DNA of 64,000 bases, from assembly GCF_900141985.1 (NCBI RefSeq), contig NZ_FQZK01000002.1, positions 124,001 to 188,000 of the forward strand. The letters run 5' to 3'. A program made the position numbers and the translations under genes. The stretch is from Nocardiopsis flavescens (GTDB lineage Bacteria; Actinomycetota; Actinomycetes; Streptosporangiales; Streptosporangiaceae). The notes below the pieces were generated by a model. It searched no databases. It was not told where the DNA came from and saw only the letters and a program-made list of their open reading frames with translations. Positions 15,303-23,089 of the stretch are shown piece by piece; positions within the stretch are counted from its first letter, which is position 1, and each line of letters opens with the position of its first letter.

Positions 15303-16930
15303 CCCGAGGTGCGGATCGACGCGATGGCGTCCCGGGCCCGGCGCACCTCCTCCTCGCCCATGCCGCCGATACGGATGTCGAACCGGATCTCGCCGCCGCC
15401 GGCCGGGTCCCAGCCGCGCACCGCCAGCATCCCGGTGGCGCCCAGGCTGAACTCGATCCGGAACGGGGTCCCGGCCGGACCCTTGGGCAGCCCGGTGAGC
15501 AGGGCGTCCCCGATCCGCACGTTGTGCTCCAGCTCCTCCGAGGCCACCGAGCCGGCCTGCTCCCACACGTCGATCTCGACCTGCTCCTGGTCGGGCCACA
15601 CGGTGGCGAACCCGTCCTCGACCGTCACCGGAAGCGGGGTGTTGGCCCTGATCAGGTGGCTGATGTACTGGCGGGCCCGCCCCGGGTCGGTGGCGAACAC
15701 CGGGTCGGTGCCGTCGGTGGCCTTGACCCCGAAGGCGCGCGGTGACACCCCCGTGACGGTCTTGCGGGCCATCCGCTCGACCTCCTCCCGGGTGATGCCC
15801 AGGGCCGCGCCCACCTCCTCGGCGCGGCGGGCGCGCTCGGCCGGGTCGCGGCCGGGCTCCTCCATGACGTTCTTGACCTGGCGGACCAGCGCGAACAGCG
15901 CCGCGCCCTTGGCCACCGCGAGGTCGGGCTCGTGCAGGTGCGGCTCGAACCCGAAGCGCTCGCGCAGGGACCGCGCCACCACCGGCATACGGGTCATCCC
16001 GCCCACCAGCAGCACGTCGTCGAAGGAGTCCACCCCCCGCTCGCGGGCCGCCGCCAGGGTGCGCGCGGTGATGGTGAGGGTGCGCTCCATCAGGTCGGAG
16101 GTGAGCGCCTCCAGGTCGCCGCGGGCGAGTTCCATCCGCACCGTCGACCCGGCGAAGCGCAGGTTGTGCCGGGCGCGCTCGCGGGTGCTCAGGGAGCGCT
16201 TGATCTGCTCGGCCGCCGCGGCCACGTCCTGGAGGAACTGCTCGTCCCCGGACGGGTCGGGGTCCGGGTGGTGCTCGGTGAACACCTCCAGCAGCAGGTC
16301 GGCGAGCTTGTGGTCCCAGTCCGCCCCGCCCAGCCGGTGGTCGCCGTCGGTGCACACCACGCGGACGTCGTCCTCCTCCACCCGGATGACCGTGGTGTCG
16401 AAGGTGCCGCCGCCCAGGTCGTACACCAGGAGGTGGCGCACGCCCGAGACGGCGTCCAGGCTCTGGTAGTGCAGGGCCGCCGCCACCGGCTCGGGCACCA
16501 CGTCCAGCACGTTGAGGCCGGCGATGAGCCCGGCCCGGCGGGTGGCCTCCTTCTCGTGCACACCGAAGTAGGCGGGCACGGTGACGACCACGTCCTCGAC
16601 CTTGTCCCGGGCGTGTTCCCCGGCGGCCCGGGCCAGCTCGCGCAGGATCAGCGCGGAGACCGACTCCGGGTCGTGGACCCGGCCGTGGAACTCGTAGCGG
16701 GCGTCGGTGCCCATCTGCCGTTTGACCAGGGAGACGACCATGTCGGGGTAGAGCAGGGCGGTGTTCTTGGCCTCCTCGCCGACCACGACGTTGTGGGCGG
16801 ACTCGAAGTACACGACGGAGGGGGTGGTGTCGTTGCCCACGGCGTTCTTGGTGACGGCGGCCCGTCCGGTCCCGTCCACGAAGGCCGTGCAGGAGTAGGT
16901 GGTGCCCAGGTCGATTCCGTAGGTGGTCAT
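15299..16930 (-). CDS. Hsp70-family chaperone ATPase lacking the helical lid
   Basis: A 543-residue Hsp70. The actin-like ATPase domain is complete: phosphate-1 motif GIDLGTTYS at 5-13, the catalytic-type Lys70 in LVKRQMG, VTVPAYF at 117-122, phosphate-2 motif DLGGGTFD at 171-178 and LLVGGMTRMP at 307-316. The usual hydrophobic interdomain linker (VLLLD) is absent; residues 350-395 instead form a charged helical insertion. A beta-type substrate-binding part follows (about 395-520), but the protein stops before the alpha-helical lid of DnaK. Start overlaps the GrpE-like stop in ATGA. It is therefore a specialised chaperone, not the housekeeping DnaK, and no DnaJ gene is present nearby. Confidence 0.92.
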   Translation of the reverse strand: MTTYGIDLGTTYSCTAFVDGTGRAAVTKNAVGNDTTPSVVYFESAHNVVVGEEAKNTALLYPDMVVSLVKRQMGTDARYEFHGRVHDPESVSALILRELARAAGEHARDKVEDVVVTVPAYFGVHEKEATRRAGLIAGLNVLDVVPEPVAAALHYQSLDAVSGVRHLLVYDLGGGTFDTTVIRVEEDDVRVVCTDGDHRLGGADWDHKLADLLLEVFTEHHPDPDPSGDEQFLQDVAAAAEQIKRSLSTRERARHNLRFAGSTVRMELARGDLEALTSDLMERTLTITARTLAAARERGVDSFDDVLLVGGMTRMPVVARSLRERFGFEPHLHEPDLAVAKGAALFALVRQVKNVMEEPGRDPAERARRAEEVGAALGITREEVERMARKTVTGVSPRAFGVKATDGTDPVFATDPGRARQYISHLIRANTPLPVTVEDGFATVWPDQEQVEIDVWEQAGSVASEELEHNVRIGDALLTGLPKGPAGTPFRIEFSLGATGMLAVRGWDPAGGGEIRFDIRIGGMGEEEVRRARDAIASIRTSG

Positions 16931-17484
16931 GTGCCTTTCCCAGGTGGGGCGGACCCCGCGGGGTCCGCCGGGCCGACGTGGCGGAAGAAGCGGGCGTGGA
17001 CCCGGCGCCGGACCCGCCCGGTGACGGCGTCGCGGAACCCCGGGGCGGCGACCTCGGCGACGGTGCCGTCCCTCGCCGGATCGGGGTCGTCGACGGTGGA
17101 CAGCGGCAGGTGCAGGTCGGCGCGGAAGGGGTCGCCGACACCGGCCCCGACGGGTTCGACGCCCAGCCGCTCCAGGGCGAGCAGGGCGTCGTCGGCGAAC
17201 CCGGCCATCAGCTCGGCCAGCCGCTCCTCGCCCCGCCCGCGCAGGCCGCCGGCCTCGCGGGCGAGCTGGTCGTGCATCCGGATGAGGTCGGCGACGACGG
17301 GGTCGAAGAGGGTGCGGTCCTGCGCCGCGCGCAGTTCACGGTTCTCGGAGTGCAGGCGGTCGATGACCGCCTCCCGGTGCCGGGCGCGCTCGTCGAGGGC
17401 GGCCAGCCGGTCGTCGAGGGAGGACAGGACCCGTTCCAGGGGATGGGGGGAGTCGGGGGTCGCCGCGTCGTCGGACACCGTCAT
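16927..17484 (-). CDS. GrpE-like nucleotide exchange factor
   Basis: A 185-residue protein, first gene of the chaperone-GTPase unit. Residues 15-60 form a coiled coil (LSSLDDRLAALDERARHREA region) and residues 60-105 a helical segment with RTLFDPVVADLIRMHDQL and ELMAGFADDALLALERLGVE, as in GrpE. A short beta-rich domain follows, including FRADLH and VAEVAAPGFRD, corresponding to the GrpE head that contacts Hsp70. ATG at 17484 is preferred over an in-frame GTG five codons upstream because AAAGGCGG sits before it. The ATGA overlap with the Hsp70 gene supports a dedicated exchange factor for that chaperone. Confidence 0.8.
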   Translation of the reverse strand: MTVSDDAATPDSPHPLERVLSSLDDRLAALDERARHREAVIDRLHSENRELRAAQDRTLFDPVVADLIRMHDQLAREAGGLRGRGEERLAELMAGFADDALLALERLGVEPVGAGVGDPFRADLHLPLSTVDDPDPARDGTVAEVAAPGFRDAVTGRVRRRVHARFFRHVGPADPAGSAPPGKGT

Positions 17485-17577
17485 CGGGCCGCCTTTCACC
17501 GCCGATTTCCTCAGTGGCGTTACCGGTTTCCTTTTACGAGGATACTCCGGCGGCGGTGGCGGAAAAAGGGAAACACG

Positions 17578-17610
17578 TCAACCGGTGGAGAGTGTGGCGT
17601 CCCAGGTCAC
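17578..17610 (-). other. Possible 10-codon leader ORF
   Basis: GTG followed by nine codons and TGA on the minus strand (product MTWDATLSTG), with AAAAGGAG six bases before it. It ends about 94 bases upstream of the GrpE-like gene. The strong ribosome binding site with no other gene to serve suggests a leader peptide or a decayed start. The evidence is weak. Confidence 0.25.
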
Positions 17611-17624
17611 ATTGGTCTCCTTTT

Positions 17625-17638
17625 GTTCTCTGGAGAAC
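17625..17638. promoter_or_regulatory. Imperfect palindrome upstream of the chaperone-GTPase operon
   Basis: GTTCTC-TG-GAGAAC, 141 bases before the GrpE-like start in an AT-rich gap. It could be an operator. Its inner 12 bases recur at 22022-22033. It does not match the HAIR or CIRCE heat-shock operators. Confidence 0.35.
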
Positions 17639-17740
17639 TTTTAAGGAATGAGACCGAAATGCGCACAAGGAGTGCCTAATCGGTTTCCGGATGTCCTTCG
17701 AGATGCCACGGGGGCATCCGATACCTCGTGTCATCCCCGG

Positions 17741-17769
17741 GGTCCCGCGCGGTCGGCCCGCGCGGGACC
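17741..17769 (-). terminator. Terminator hairpin of the acyltransferase gene
   Basis: GGTCCCGCGCGG and CCGCGCGGGACC form a perfect 12-bp stem with a 5-base loop, starting 4 bases after the acyltransferase stop on the minus strand. Confidence 0.65.
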
Positions 17770-17773
17770 GGCG

Positions 17774-19795
17774 TCAGGCGAGGGCCTCGTCGATGCGCTC
17801 GCCGAGGTGGTCGGCGAGAAGGGAGATGTAGGTGCTGGTGATGTGCCCCGAGTCGCGGTAGACCATCACGTTCCCGATGACGGCCGGGCACGCGCCGTCA
17901 GCGCAGAACAGGTCGCTCATGTCCACCAGCGCCGCCCCGTCGGCCATGGCCCCGACCGCCTCCTCCTGGGGGTCGTCCCGCTCCAGCGCCTCCTCCAGCG
18001 GGATGGCGCACGCGTCCAGGTCGTCGGCGTTGCCGGCCACGCACTCCACCACGTCGCGGCGCTGGCGCGGCGTGTCGCGCACCGCCACGATCGGCCCCGA
18101 CGCCTCGCCGATCTCGTCCCACAGCCGGGTCATGCCCTCGGCCAGCATCGGCACCCGGTCGTCCTCGCCGCCCTCCAGCGGGACCGCCGAGGTCGAGGAG
18201 CTGGCCACCACGAGGTCGGGCTCCAGCTCGGCCAGCTCCCCGACCACCGCCCGGTTCCACGCCCGGCACGACTCGTACGGGCCGCCCTCGGGGCCCCTGG
18301 TCATGGTGTCGGTGAACGCGCACGAGGACTTGGTGTAGAGCACGAGCCGCCAGCCCCGCTCCTCGCCCAGCTCCATCAGCGCGGGCACCCACTGGGCGCT
18401 GTGGGAGTCCCCCACCACCGCCACGGTGCGCTCGGCGCCCTCCGGGCCGTACACGCACGGGTCCTCCGGCGCGCTCGCCTCCTGGGAGGCCTGGCAGTCG
18501 TCGTCGTACAGCACCGGGAGGTCCTCCTCGGCCCGCACCGGCGACGGGTAGACCGGGTCCCCCGTGGGCGCCTGCCCCAGGGCCTGCGGCCCCACGTGCA
18601 CGCTCGGATCGAACTCCACCGACTCGACGCGGTCCACCCGCACGTACAGCGCGGCGCCGACCGCGGCCACCACCAGCACCCCCGACACCGCCGCGGCCAG
18701 GGCGCCGCGGCCGCCGCGGACCAGGCGGTGGTCGCGCACCGGGTCCTCCACCCACACCTTGGTCGCCCAGGCCAGCAGCACGGACGCCGTCCCCACGGCC
18801 GCGGCCAGGGGCAGGCCCAGCCCGTCCCCGCCGGTCACCGCCAGGACCAGGACGATCAGCGGCCAGTGCCACAGGTACAGCGAGTACGACAGGTCGCCGA
18901 TCCAGCGCGCCGGGGCGGTGCTCAGCGGTGCCGACGCCGACAGCGGCCCCGGGACGTGCTCGGCGGCGATGACCGCCGCGGACCCCAGCACCGGCAGCAG
19001 CGCCGCCCACCCCGGGAACGGCGTGGAGGCGTCGTACAGCACGGCCGACGCGACGATGGCGGCCAGGCCCGCCCAGCCCAGCGGCAGCCGCACCCGCTCG
19101 GGGAGGCGGCCGTGCGCCAGGCCGATCGCGAGCAGGCCGCCCACCGCCAGCTCCCAGGCGCGGGTGGTCGGCAGGAAGTACGCCGAGGGCTCCCCTCCGG
19201 TCGCCACCACCGACCACAGCAGTGACACCGCCAGCAGCGACCCCAGCAGCGCCACGAGCGTCCGGGTGCCCGCGCCCCGGCGGCGCAGCGCCGCCCACAC
19301 GATGAACAGCAGCGGCCACACCAGGTAGAACTGCTCCTCCACCGACAGCGACCAGAAGTGCTGCACCGGGGAGGGCGCCGTCTCCGCCGCCAGGTAGTCC
19401 ACCGCCTGCCGCGCCAGGTACAGGTTCTCCACGTACGCGGCGGAGGCGATCAGCTGCCACATCGTGTCGGTGAGCCGGGTGACCGGCAGCAGGAAGTACG
19501 AGGCCGCGCCCGTCGCCAGCAGCACCACCGTGGCCGCGGGCAGCAGCCGCCGCACCCGGCGCGCGTAGAACCGGGCCACCGAGATCCGGCCCTGCCCGGA
19601 CGCCTCCCGGTACAGCAGGGACGTGATGAGGAAGCCGGAGATCACGAAGAACACGTCCACGCCCACGTAGCCGCCCGGCAGCAGCGACGGTTCCAGGTGG
19701 TAGACGAGGACGAGCACGACGGCGACGGCGCGCAGGCCCTGGACCTCCGGGCGGAAGCGGCGTTCCACGGCGGCCGTGGTGGGAGCGGAGGGCAT
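17774..19795 (-). CDS. OafA-type membrane acyltransferase with C-terminal SGNH domain
   Basis: A 673-residue integral membrane O-acyltransferase (acyltransferase-3 family) fused to an extracytoplasmic SGNH hydrolase-like domain, the layout used to acetylate cell-surface glycans. The first 370 residues contain about ten helices with family motifs RPEVQGLRAVAV, YHLEPS, VGVDVFFVISGFLI and FWSLSVEEQFYLVWP. The SGNH part begins near residue 440: VAVVGDSHSAQW carries the catalytic Ser, and DSGHIT near the C-terminus carries the Asp/His pair. ATG at 19795 follows GGGGAG. It is monocistronic. The acceptor glycan cannot be deduced. The gene is complete and of normal length for this fused type. Confidence 0.92.
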   Translation of the reverse strand: MPSAPTTAAVERRFRPEVQGLRAVAVVLVLVYHLEPSLLPGGYVGVDVFFVISGFLITSLLYREASGQGRISVARFYARRVRRLLPAATVVLLATGAASYFLLPVTRLTDTMWQLIASAAYVENLYLARQAVDYLAAETAPSPVQHFWSLSVEEQFYLVWPLLFIVWAALRRRGAGTRTLVALLGSLLAVSLLWSVVATGGEPSAYFLPTTRAWELAVGGLLAIGLAHGRLPERVRLPLGWAGLAAIVASAVLYDASTPFPGWAALLPVLGSAAVIAAEHVPGPLSASAPLSTAPARWIGDLSYSLYLWHWPLIVLVLAVTGGDGLGLPLAAAVGTASVLLAWATKVWVEDPVRDHRLVRGGRGALAAAVSGVLVVAAVGAALYVRVDRVESVEFDPSVHVGPQALGQAPTGDPVYPSPVRAEEDLPVLYDDDCQASQEASAPEDPCVYGPEGAERTVAVVGDSHSAQWVPALMELGEERGWRLVLYTKSSCAFTDTMTRGPEGGPYESCRAWNRAVVGELAELEPDLVVASSSTSAVPLEGGEDDRVPMLAEGMTRLWDEIGEASGPIVAVRDTPRQRRDVVECVAGNADDLDACAIPLEEALERDDPQEEAVGAMADGAALVDMSDLFCADGACPAVIGNVMVYRDSGHITSTYISLLADHLGERIDEALA

Positions 19796-20131
19796 CGCGG
19801 GACTCCCCGGGAGCGGGATCAGGGTCGGTGCGGGGGACGTTTTCAGGGGATGTGTGTCCGCATTCTGTTATGTCACGCCGGTACCGGGACCGCAGAAGGC
19901 CGACACGTGCCCTCTTGTTCTCCCGATGTCGGTCGGGGCGACACCCTTCCGTGACCGGATGTTCGCCACACCCCCGCCGGAACGCCCGAGGGCGGCGCAC
20001 GCGCTCCGGATCTCCGGCAGACTGTCCGATACGGAAACGTCCCCGGTCGGCGGCGCGCACGGCCCCGGGCCGTCGTTCCGCGTCCCTGCCACCGGCCCCG
20101 CCCCCGGGCCAGCGTCCCGCTCCCCGCGGCC
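19796..20131. other. Intergenic region between divergent genes
   Basis: 336 bases between the acyltransferase and the next plus-strand gene. The first 120 bases next to the acyltransferase start are AT-richer and presumably hold its promoter. I see no repeat, RNA gene or clear operator. Confidence 0.4.
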
Positions 20132-21199
20132 GTGTGCGAGAGGAGGCCCACCGTAACCCCTGTCATCCGCGCCCGTCTCATCGCGCTCGCCCTCGTGGTG
20201 GTGCTCGTTCCGGCGGCGCTGTACCCCCTGGCCGGCCCCTGGTCCCTGCTCTGGGTCCCGGCGGCCCTGGCCGCCGCCGCGGCCCTCGTCCTGCGCGAGC
20301 GGAGCCGTGCCCCCGCGGTTCCGGCCGCGCCGTCCGCCGACGGTTCCCCGGACGACGCGCGGACGGGTCCGCGGCCCGCGTCCGCCGCCGGCTCCGACCG
20401 CGCCCGGGACGGGCGGCGCATCCGCCCGGTCGCCCTGCCCAGCGCCGCCGACGACTACGACCTGTACTTCTCGGCGGTGGTCCACTGGCGCTGGTCCAAC
20501 ACCGTCGACCTGCGGCTGCGCAACCCCCTGGGACCGGCGGTCCTGTCCGTCGTCACGCGGGCCGCCGAACTGGTCCGCGAGACCGACCCCGCCGACGAGG
20601 GCATGACCGAGTGCGAGCTGGCCGCCCGCCTCGCGGTGGAGCACGCGGTCATCGGCAGCGGGATCGCGGTCTGGGCCGAGGAGGTGTCCCTGCGGTCGTC
20701 GGAGGCCGACGCCGAGCGGTTGCGCCGGATGGCCGACCTGCGCAAGGACCGGGTGGTGCGGGAGGCCGCCCGGGTGGCCGAGGACGACCTCGCGCCGCTG
20801 CCCGCCGCCCGGCTGCGCCGGGCGCCCGACGACGGCGCGCTCCTGCCCGTGCCCGCCGACCCGGCGGGCCGCCCCGACGCCGGCGGCCTCGACGGGTTCG
20901 AGGGGTTCGACGGCCCGGACGCGCCGGGGGAGCACGCTCCGGTGCCCGCGGGCCCGGGCAGCGACGTCGACGTGGAGGGGTACGAGAGCTACTGGTGGCC
21001 GGCCGAGGAGGACGGCGACCGCGAGGGCTCGGAAGAGGACGTCCAGGTGGCCATTCTGCGCGGCATGATCGACGCCCTCGCCCCCGGTGACGGGCGCGAC
21101 GCCTTCGTCCGCGACCAGGTGGCGGTCCTGGAGCGCGGGGGCTTCGACGGGGTGGCCCGCCGCATCCGCGCCGGCCACCCGGACCCAGGGGACCCCTGA
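20132..21199 (+). CDS. Uncharacterised membrane-anchored protein
   Basis: A 355-residue protein of unknown function. Two hydrophobic segments near the N-terminus (about 13-32 and 36-55) form a membrane hairpin, followed by a charged, mainly helical cytoplasmic part (DDYDLYFSAVVHWRWSNTVD, then a long helix ERLRRMADLRKDRVVREAARV) and an acidic linker before a last helical segment. The start is uncertain: AGGAGG lies at 20140-20145, downstream of the GTG used here, and is followed by GTA rather than a usual start codon. The gene appears alone and ends at a strong bidirectional hairpin. Confidence 0.65.
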   Translation: MCERRPTVTPVIRARLIALALVVVLVPAALYPLAGPWSLLWVPAALAAAAALVLRERSRAPAVPAAPSADGSPDDARTGPRPASAAGSDRARDGRRIRPVALPSAADDYDLYFSAVVHWRWSNTVDLRLRNPLGPAVLSVVTRAAELVRETDPADEGMTECELAARLAVEHAVIGSGIAVWAEEVSLRSSEADAERLRRMADLRKDRVVREAARVAEDDLAPLPAARLRRAPDDGALLPVPADPAGRPDAGGLDGFEGFDGPDAPGEHAPVPAGPGSDVDVEGYESYWWPAEEDGDREGSEEDVQVAILRGMIDALAPGDGRDAFVRDQVAVLERGGFDGVARRIRAGHPDPGDP

Positions 21200-21234
21200 G
21201 GGCCGGTGCCGGTCCGGGGGCGCACACGCGAGGA

Positions 21235-21265
21235 CCCCGGTACGGAAAGGCGGTCCGTACCGGGG
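21235..21265. terminator. Bidirectional terminator hairpin
   Basis: CCCCGGTACGGA and TCCGTACCGGGG form a perfect 12-bp stem with a 7-base loop, between the convergent 20132-21199 and 21290-21514 genes. Confidence 0.75.
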
Positions 21266-21289
21266 CCCGGCTCCCCGCGCGGGGTCCCC

Positions 21290-21514
21290 TCAGCGGATGA
21301 TCCGCTGGAAGAACACGTACGCGGCCGCGACGGTGCCCAGGCCGACGAGGACGGCGTTGGCGGCGTTGTCGTGGGCGAGCCAGGTCAGGAGCCCGGCCAC
21401 GGCTCCGGAGAGGGCCCCCAGCGTCGCGATGACGGCGACGCGGAGGCTGATCCGGCCGTCGGAGCCGGGTCGTTCGGGCCGCTCCGGGGGTCGGGCGGGC
21501 GGCGATGCGGTCAT
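21290..21514 (-). CDS. Small two-helix membrane protein
   Basis: A 74-residue protein: a polar Pro/Arg-rich N-terminus of about 25 residues, then two hydrophobic helices (VAVIATLGALSGAVAGLLTW and ANAVLVGLGTVAAAYVFF). No family of known function is recognised. ATG at 21514 is preceded by AAAGGGG at proper spacing, which supports this start over longer in-frame sequence upstream that is not protein-like. Monocistronic. Confidence 0.6.
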   Translation of the reverse strand: MTASPPARPPERPERPGSDGRISLRVAVIATLGALSGAVAGLLTWLAHDNAANAVLVGLGTVAAAYVFFQRIIR

Positions 21515-22283
21515 GGGCGCCCCTTTCGGACTGCTCGGGTGGACAGGGGTGCGCTCCGTGGTCGGTTCGGGACGGATAACGGTCCCCGGTCCCGACGGGA
21601 GGCGGGGGACCGATGGGACGGGGCCGGTCTCTTGAGGCACGGAAATGCACGGGGGTGTCCTCGACGGTCGGCCGATGCGCTCGCGCGGAACGGTCCTCAC
21701 CCTTGTCAGACGGTCCGTGACCGGGGAACCTGTGAGAATCCGGACCCTCACCGGTCCGGTGGGGCCGCTTCGCTGCGGGTCTCCGCGACACCCTTCGCTG
21801 CCAGGCAGAGGTTCGCGGGGTCCGCCGGGGCGGCCCTCCTGCGTGTTCGGGCCGCGGTCGGGCGGCCCGCGCGCCACCTCCTTTCCGATTTTCGCTTCGG
21901 GGACGATTGCTGACAAATTAATACCCCCGGACCGCGGGCAATCACTCAAGGTGATACCGATATGTCGGGAGTGTTATTTTCGGGTCCGGTGGGAGCGCTT
22001 CCGGTAAGGCGGTCCATTGATTTCTCTGGAGAAGGAGTGCACACGAAATCGGACATCGTTCACTTTCTTCTTTCTGGTCGCGGTGTCCGCGAATGCGCCC
22101 CCTGTTCCCCGGCGCCGCACGCGGCGCGGCGGCCGGCCGTCCCGGGGCCGGTGCCGCGGCCCGTCGTCCCGTCCCGTCCCGGTCCGCGGCCCGCGCCGGG
22201 GGCCGCGTGTTCCGCCGGGCCGGGGAGGGGCCACACTGGAGGCGCGCCGGGGCAGTCCCGGGCGGACGAGGCGGGGAGGCCCG
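21515..22283. other. Long intergenic region, partly AT-rich
   Basis: 769 bases between the divergent small membrane gene and the DUF2071 gene. Bases 21890-22090 are markedly lower in GC than anything around them. TTCTCTGGAGAA at 22022-22033 repeats the core of the palindrome upstream of the chaperone-GTPase operon. Frames crossing this region are not protein-like. No RNA gene is recognised. Confidence 0.4.
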
Positions 22284-23033
22284 GTGAGCGCAGGTGACGG
22301 AGGAGTACCGCGGACCCGCGTCCCGCGGCTGCCGCCGGAGTCGCCGCCCGCCCCGCCCGGGCCCGCGCTGCTGCGCCAGCGCTGGAGCGACGTCGTCTTC
22401 CTGCACTGGCCGGTGGACCCCGCCCGGGTCGCTCCGCTGCTGCCCCCCGGCACCCGGCCGGACCTGTTCGAGGGGGTCGCGTACGCGGGCCTGGTCGCCT
22501 TCCGGATGCCCGTCAACTCCGTGGCGGGCCGCCTGCCCGTCGGGGGGTTCGACGAGGTCAACGTGCGTGTGTACTCGGTGGACCGGCACGGCCGCCGCGG
22601 GGTGGTGTTCCTCAGCATGGACGCCGGCGCCGCGCACGCGGTGGCGGCGGCCCGCCTGCTCACCGGCCTCCCCTACCTGTGGTCCGACATCTCCCTGGCG
22701 CGGGGTCGGGACGGCCTGCGCGCCGGCGCGGTCCGGCGGCGCGCACCCGGCCGGGCCGCCGGCCGCTGGGCCGTCCGCGCGGGGGAGCCGCTGGAGCGCC
22801 CCGGACCGCTGGAGCACTTCCTGACCGCGCGCTGGGGCCTGCACACCCGCCACCTGGGCCGCACCTGGTGGCTGCGTGCCGACCACCGGCCCTGGCCCCT
22901 GCACCGGGCGGAGTTCCTGCGCTACGAGGGGGACCTGCTGGGCGCGGCCGGGCTCGTGCCGCTCACCGGGCGGCCGGTCTCGGCGCTGTGGTCGCCCGGC
23001 ACGGACACCGGGTTCACGGTGTCACTGGTTTGA
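22284..23033 (+). CDS. DUF2071 (YqjF-type) protein
   Basis: A 249-residue protein of the DUF2071 family, which is widespread in actinomycetes and has no assigned reaction. Recognisable features are LRQRWSDVVFLHWPVDPARVAPLLPP, the family's opening motif, followed by AYAGLVAFRMP, FDEVNVRVYSVDRHGRRGVVFLSMDA and the closing GFTVSLV. GTG at 22284 is preferred since GGGGAGG precedes it, and upstream in-frame residues are low-complexity. It converges on the coiled-coil gene 56 bases away. Confidence 0.85.
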   Translation: MSAGDGGVPRTRVPRLPPESPPAPPGPALLRQRWSDVVFLHWPVDPARVAPLLPPGTRPDLFEGVAYAGLVAFRMPVNSVAGRLPVGGFDEVNVRVYSVDRHGRRGVVFLSMDAGAAHAVAAARLLTGLPYLWSDISLARGRDGLRAGAVRRRAPGRAAGRWAVRAGEPLERPGPLEHFLTARWGLHTRHLGRTWWLRADHRPWPLHRAEFLRYEGDLLGAAGLVPLTGRPVSALWSPGTDTGFTVSLV

Positions 23034-23089
23034 CACCCGGCGCGGGCCGGGACGGGCGCGGAGAACGGAGTGGGCTCCGCTCCGGGGTG

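Noticed and set aside
17660-17690. A CIRCE-like half site (TTAGGCACTC on the minus strand) before the GrpE-like gene
   Set aside because: No second GAGTGCTAA half at the required N9 distance. The HAIR consensus is also missing.
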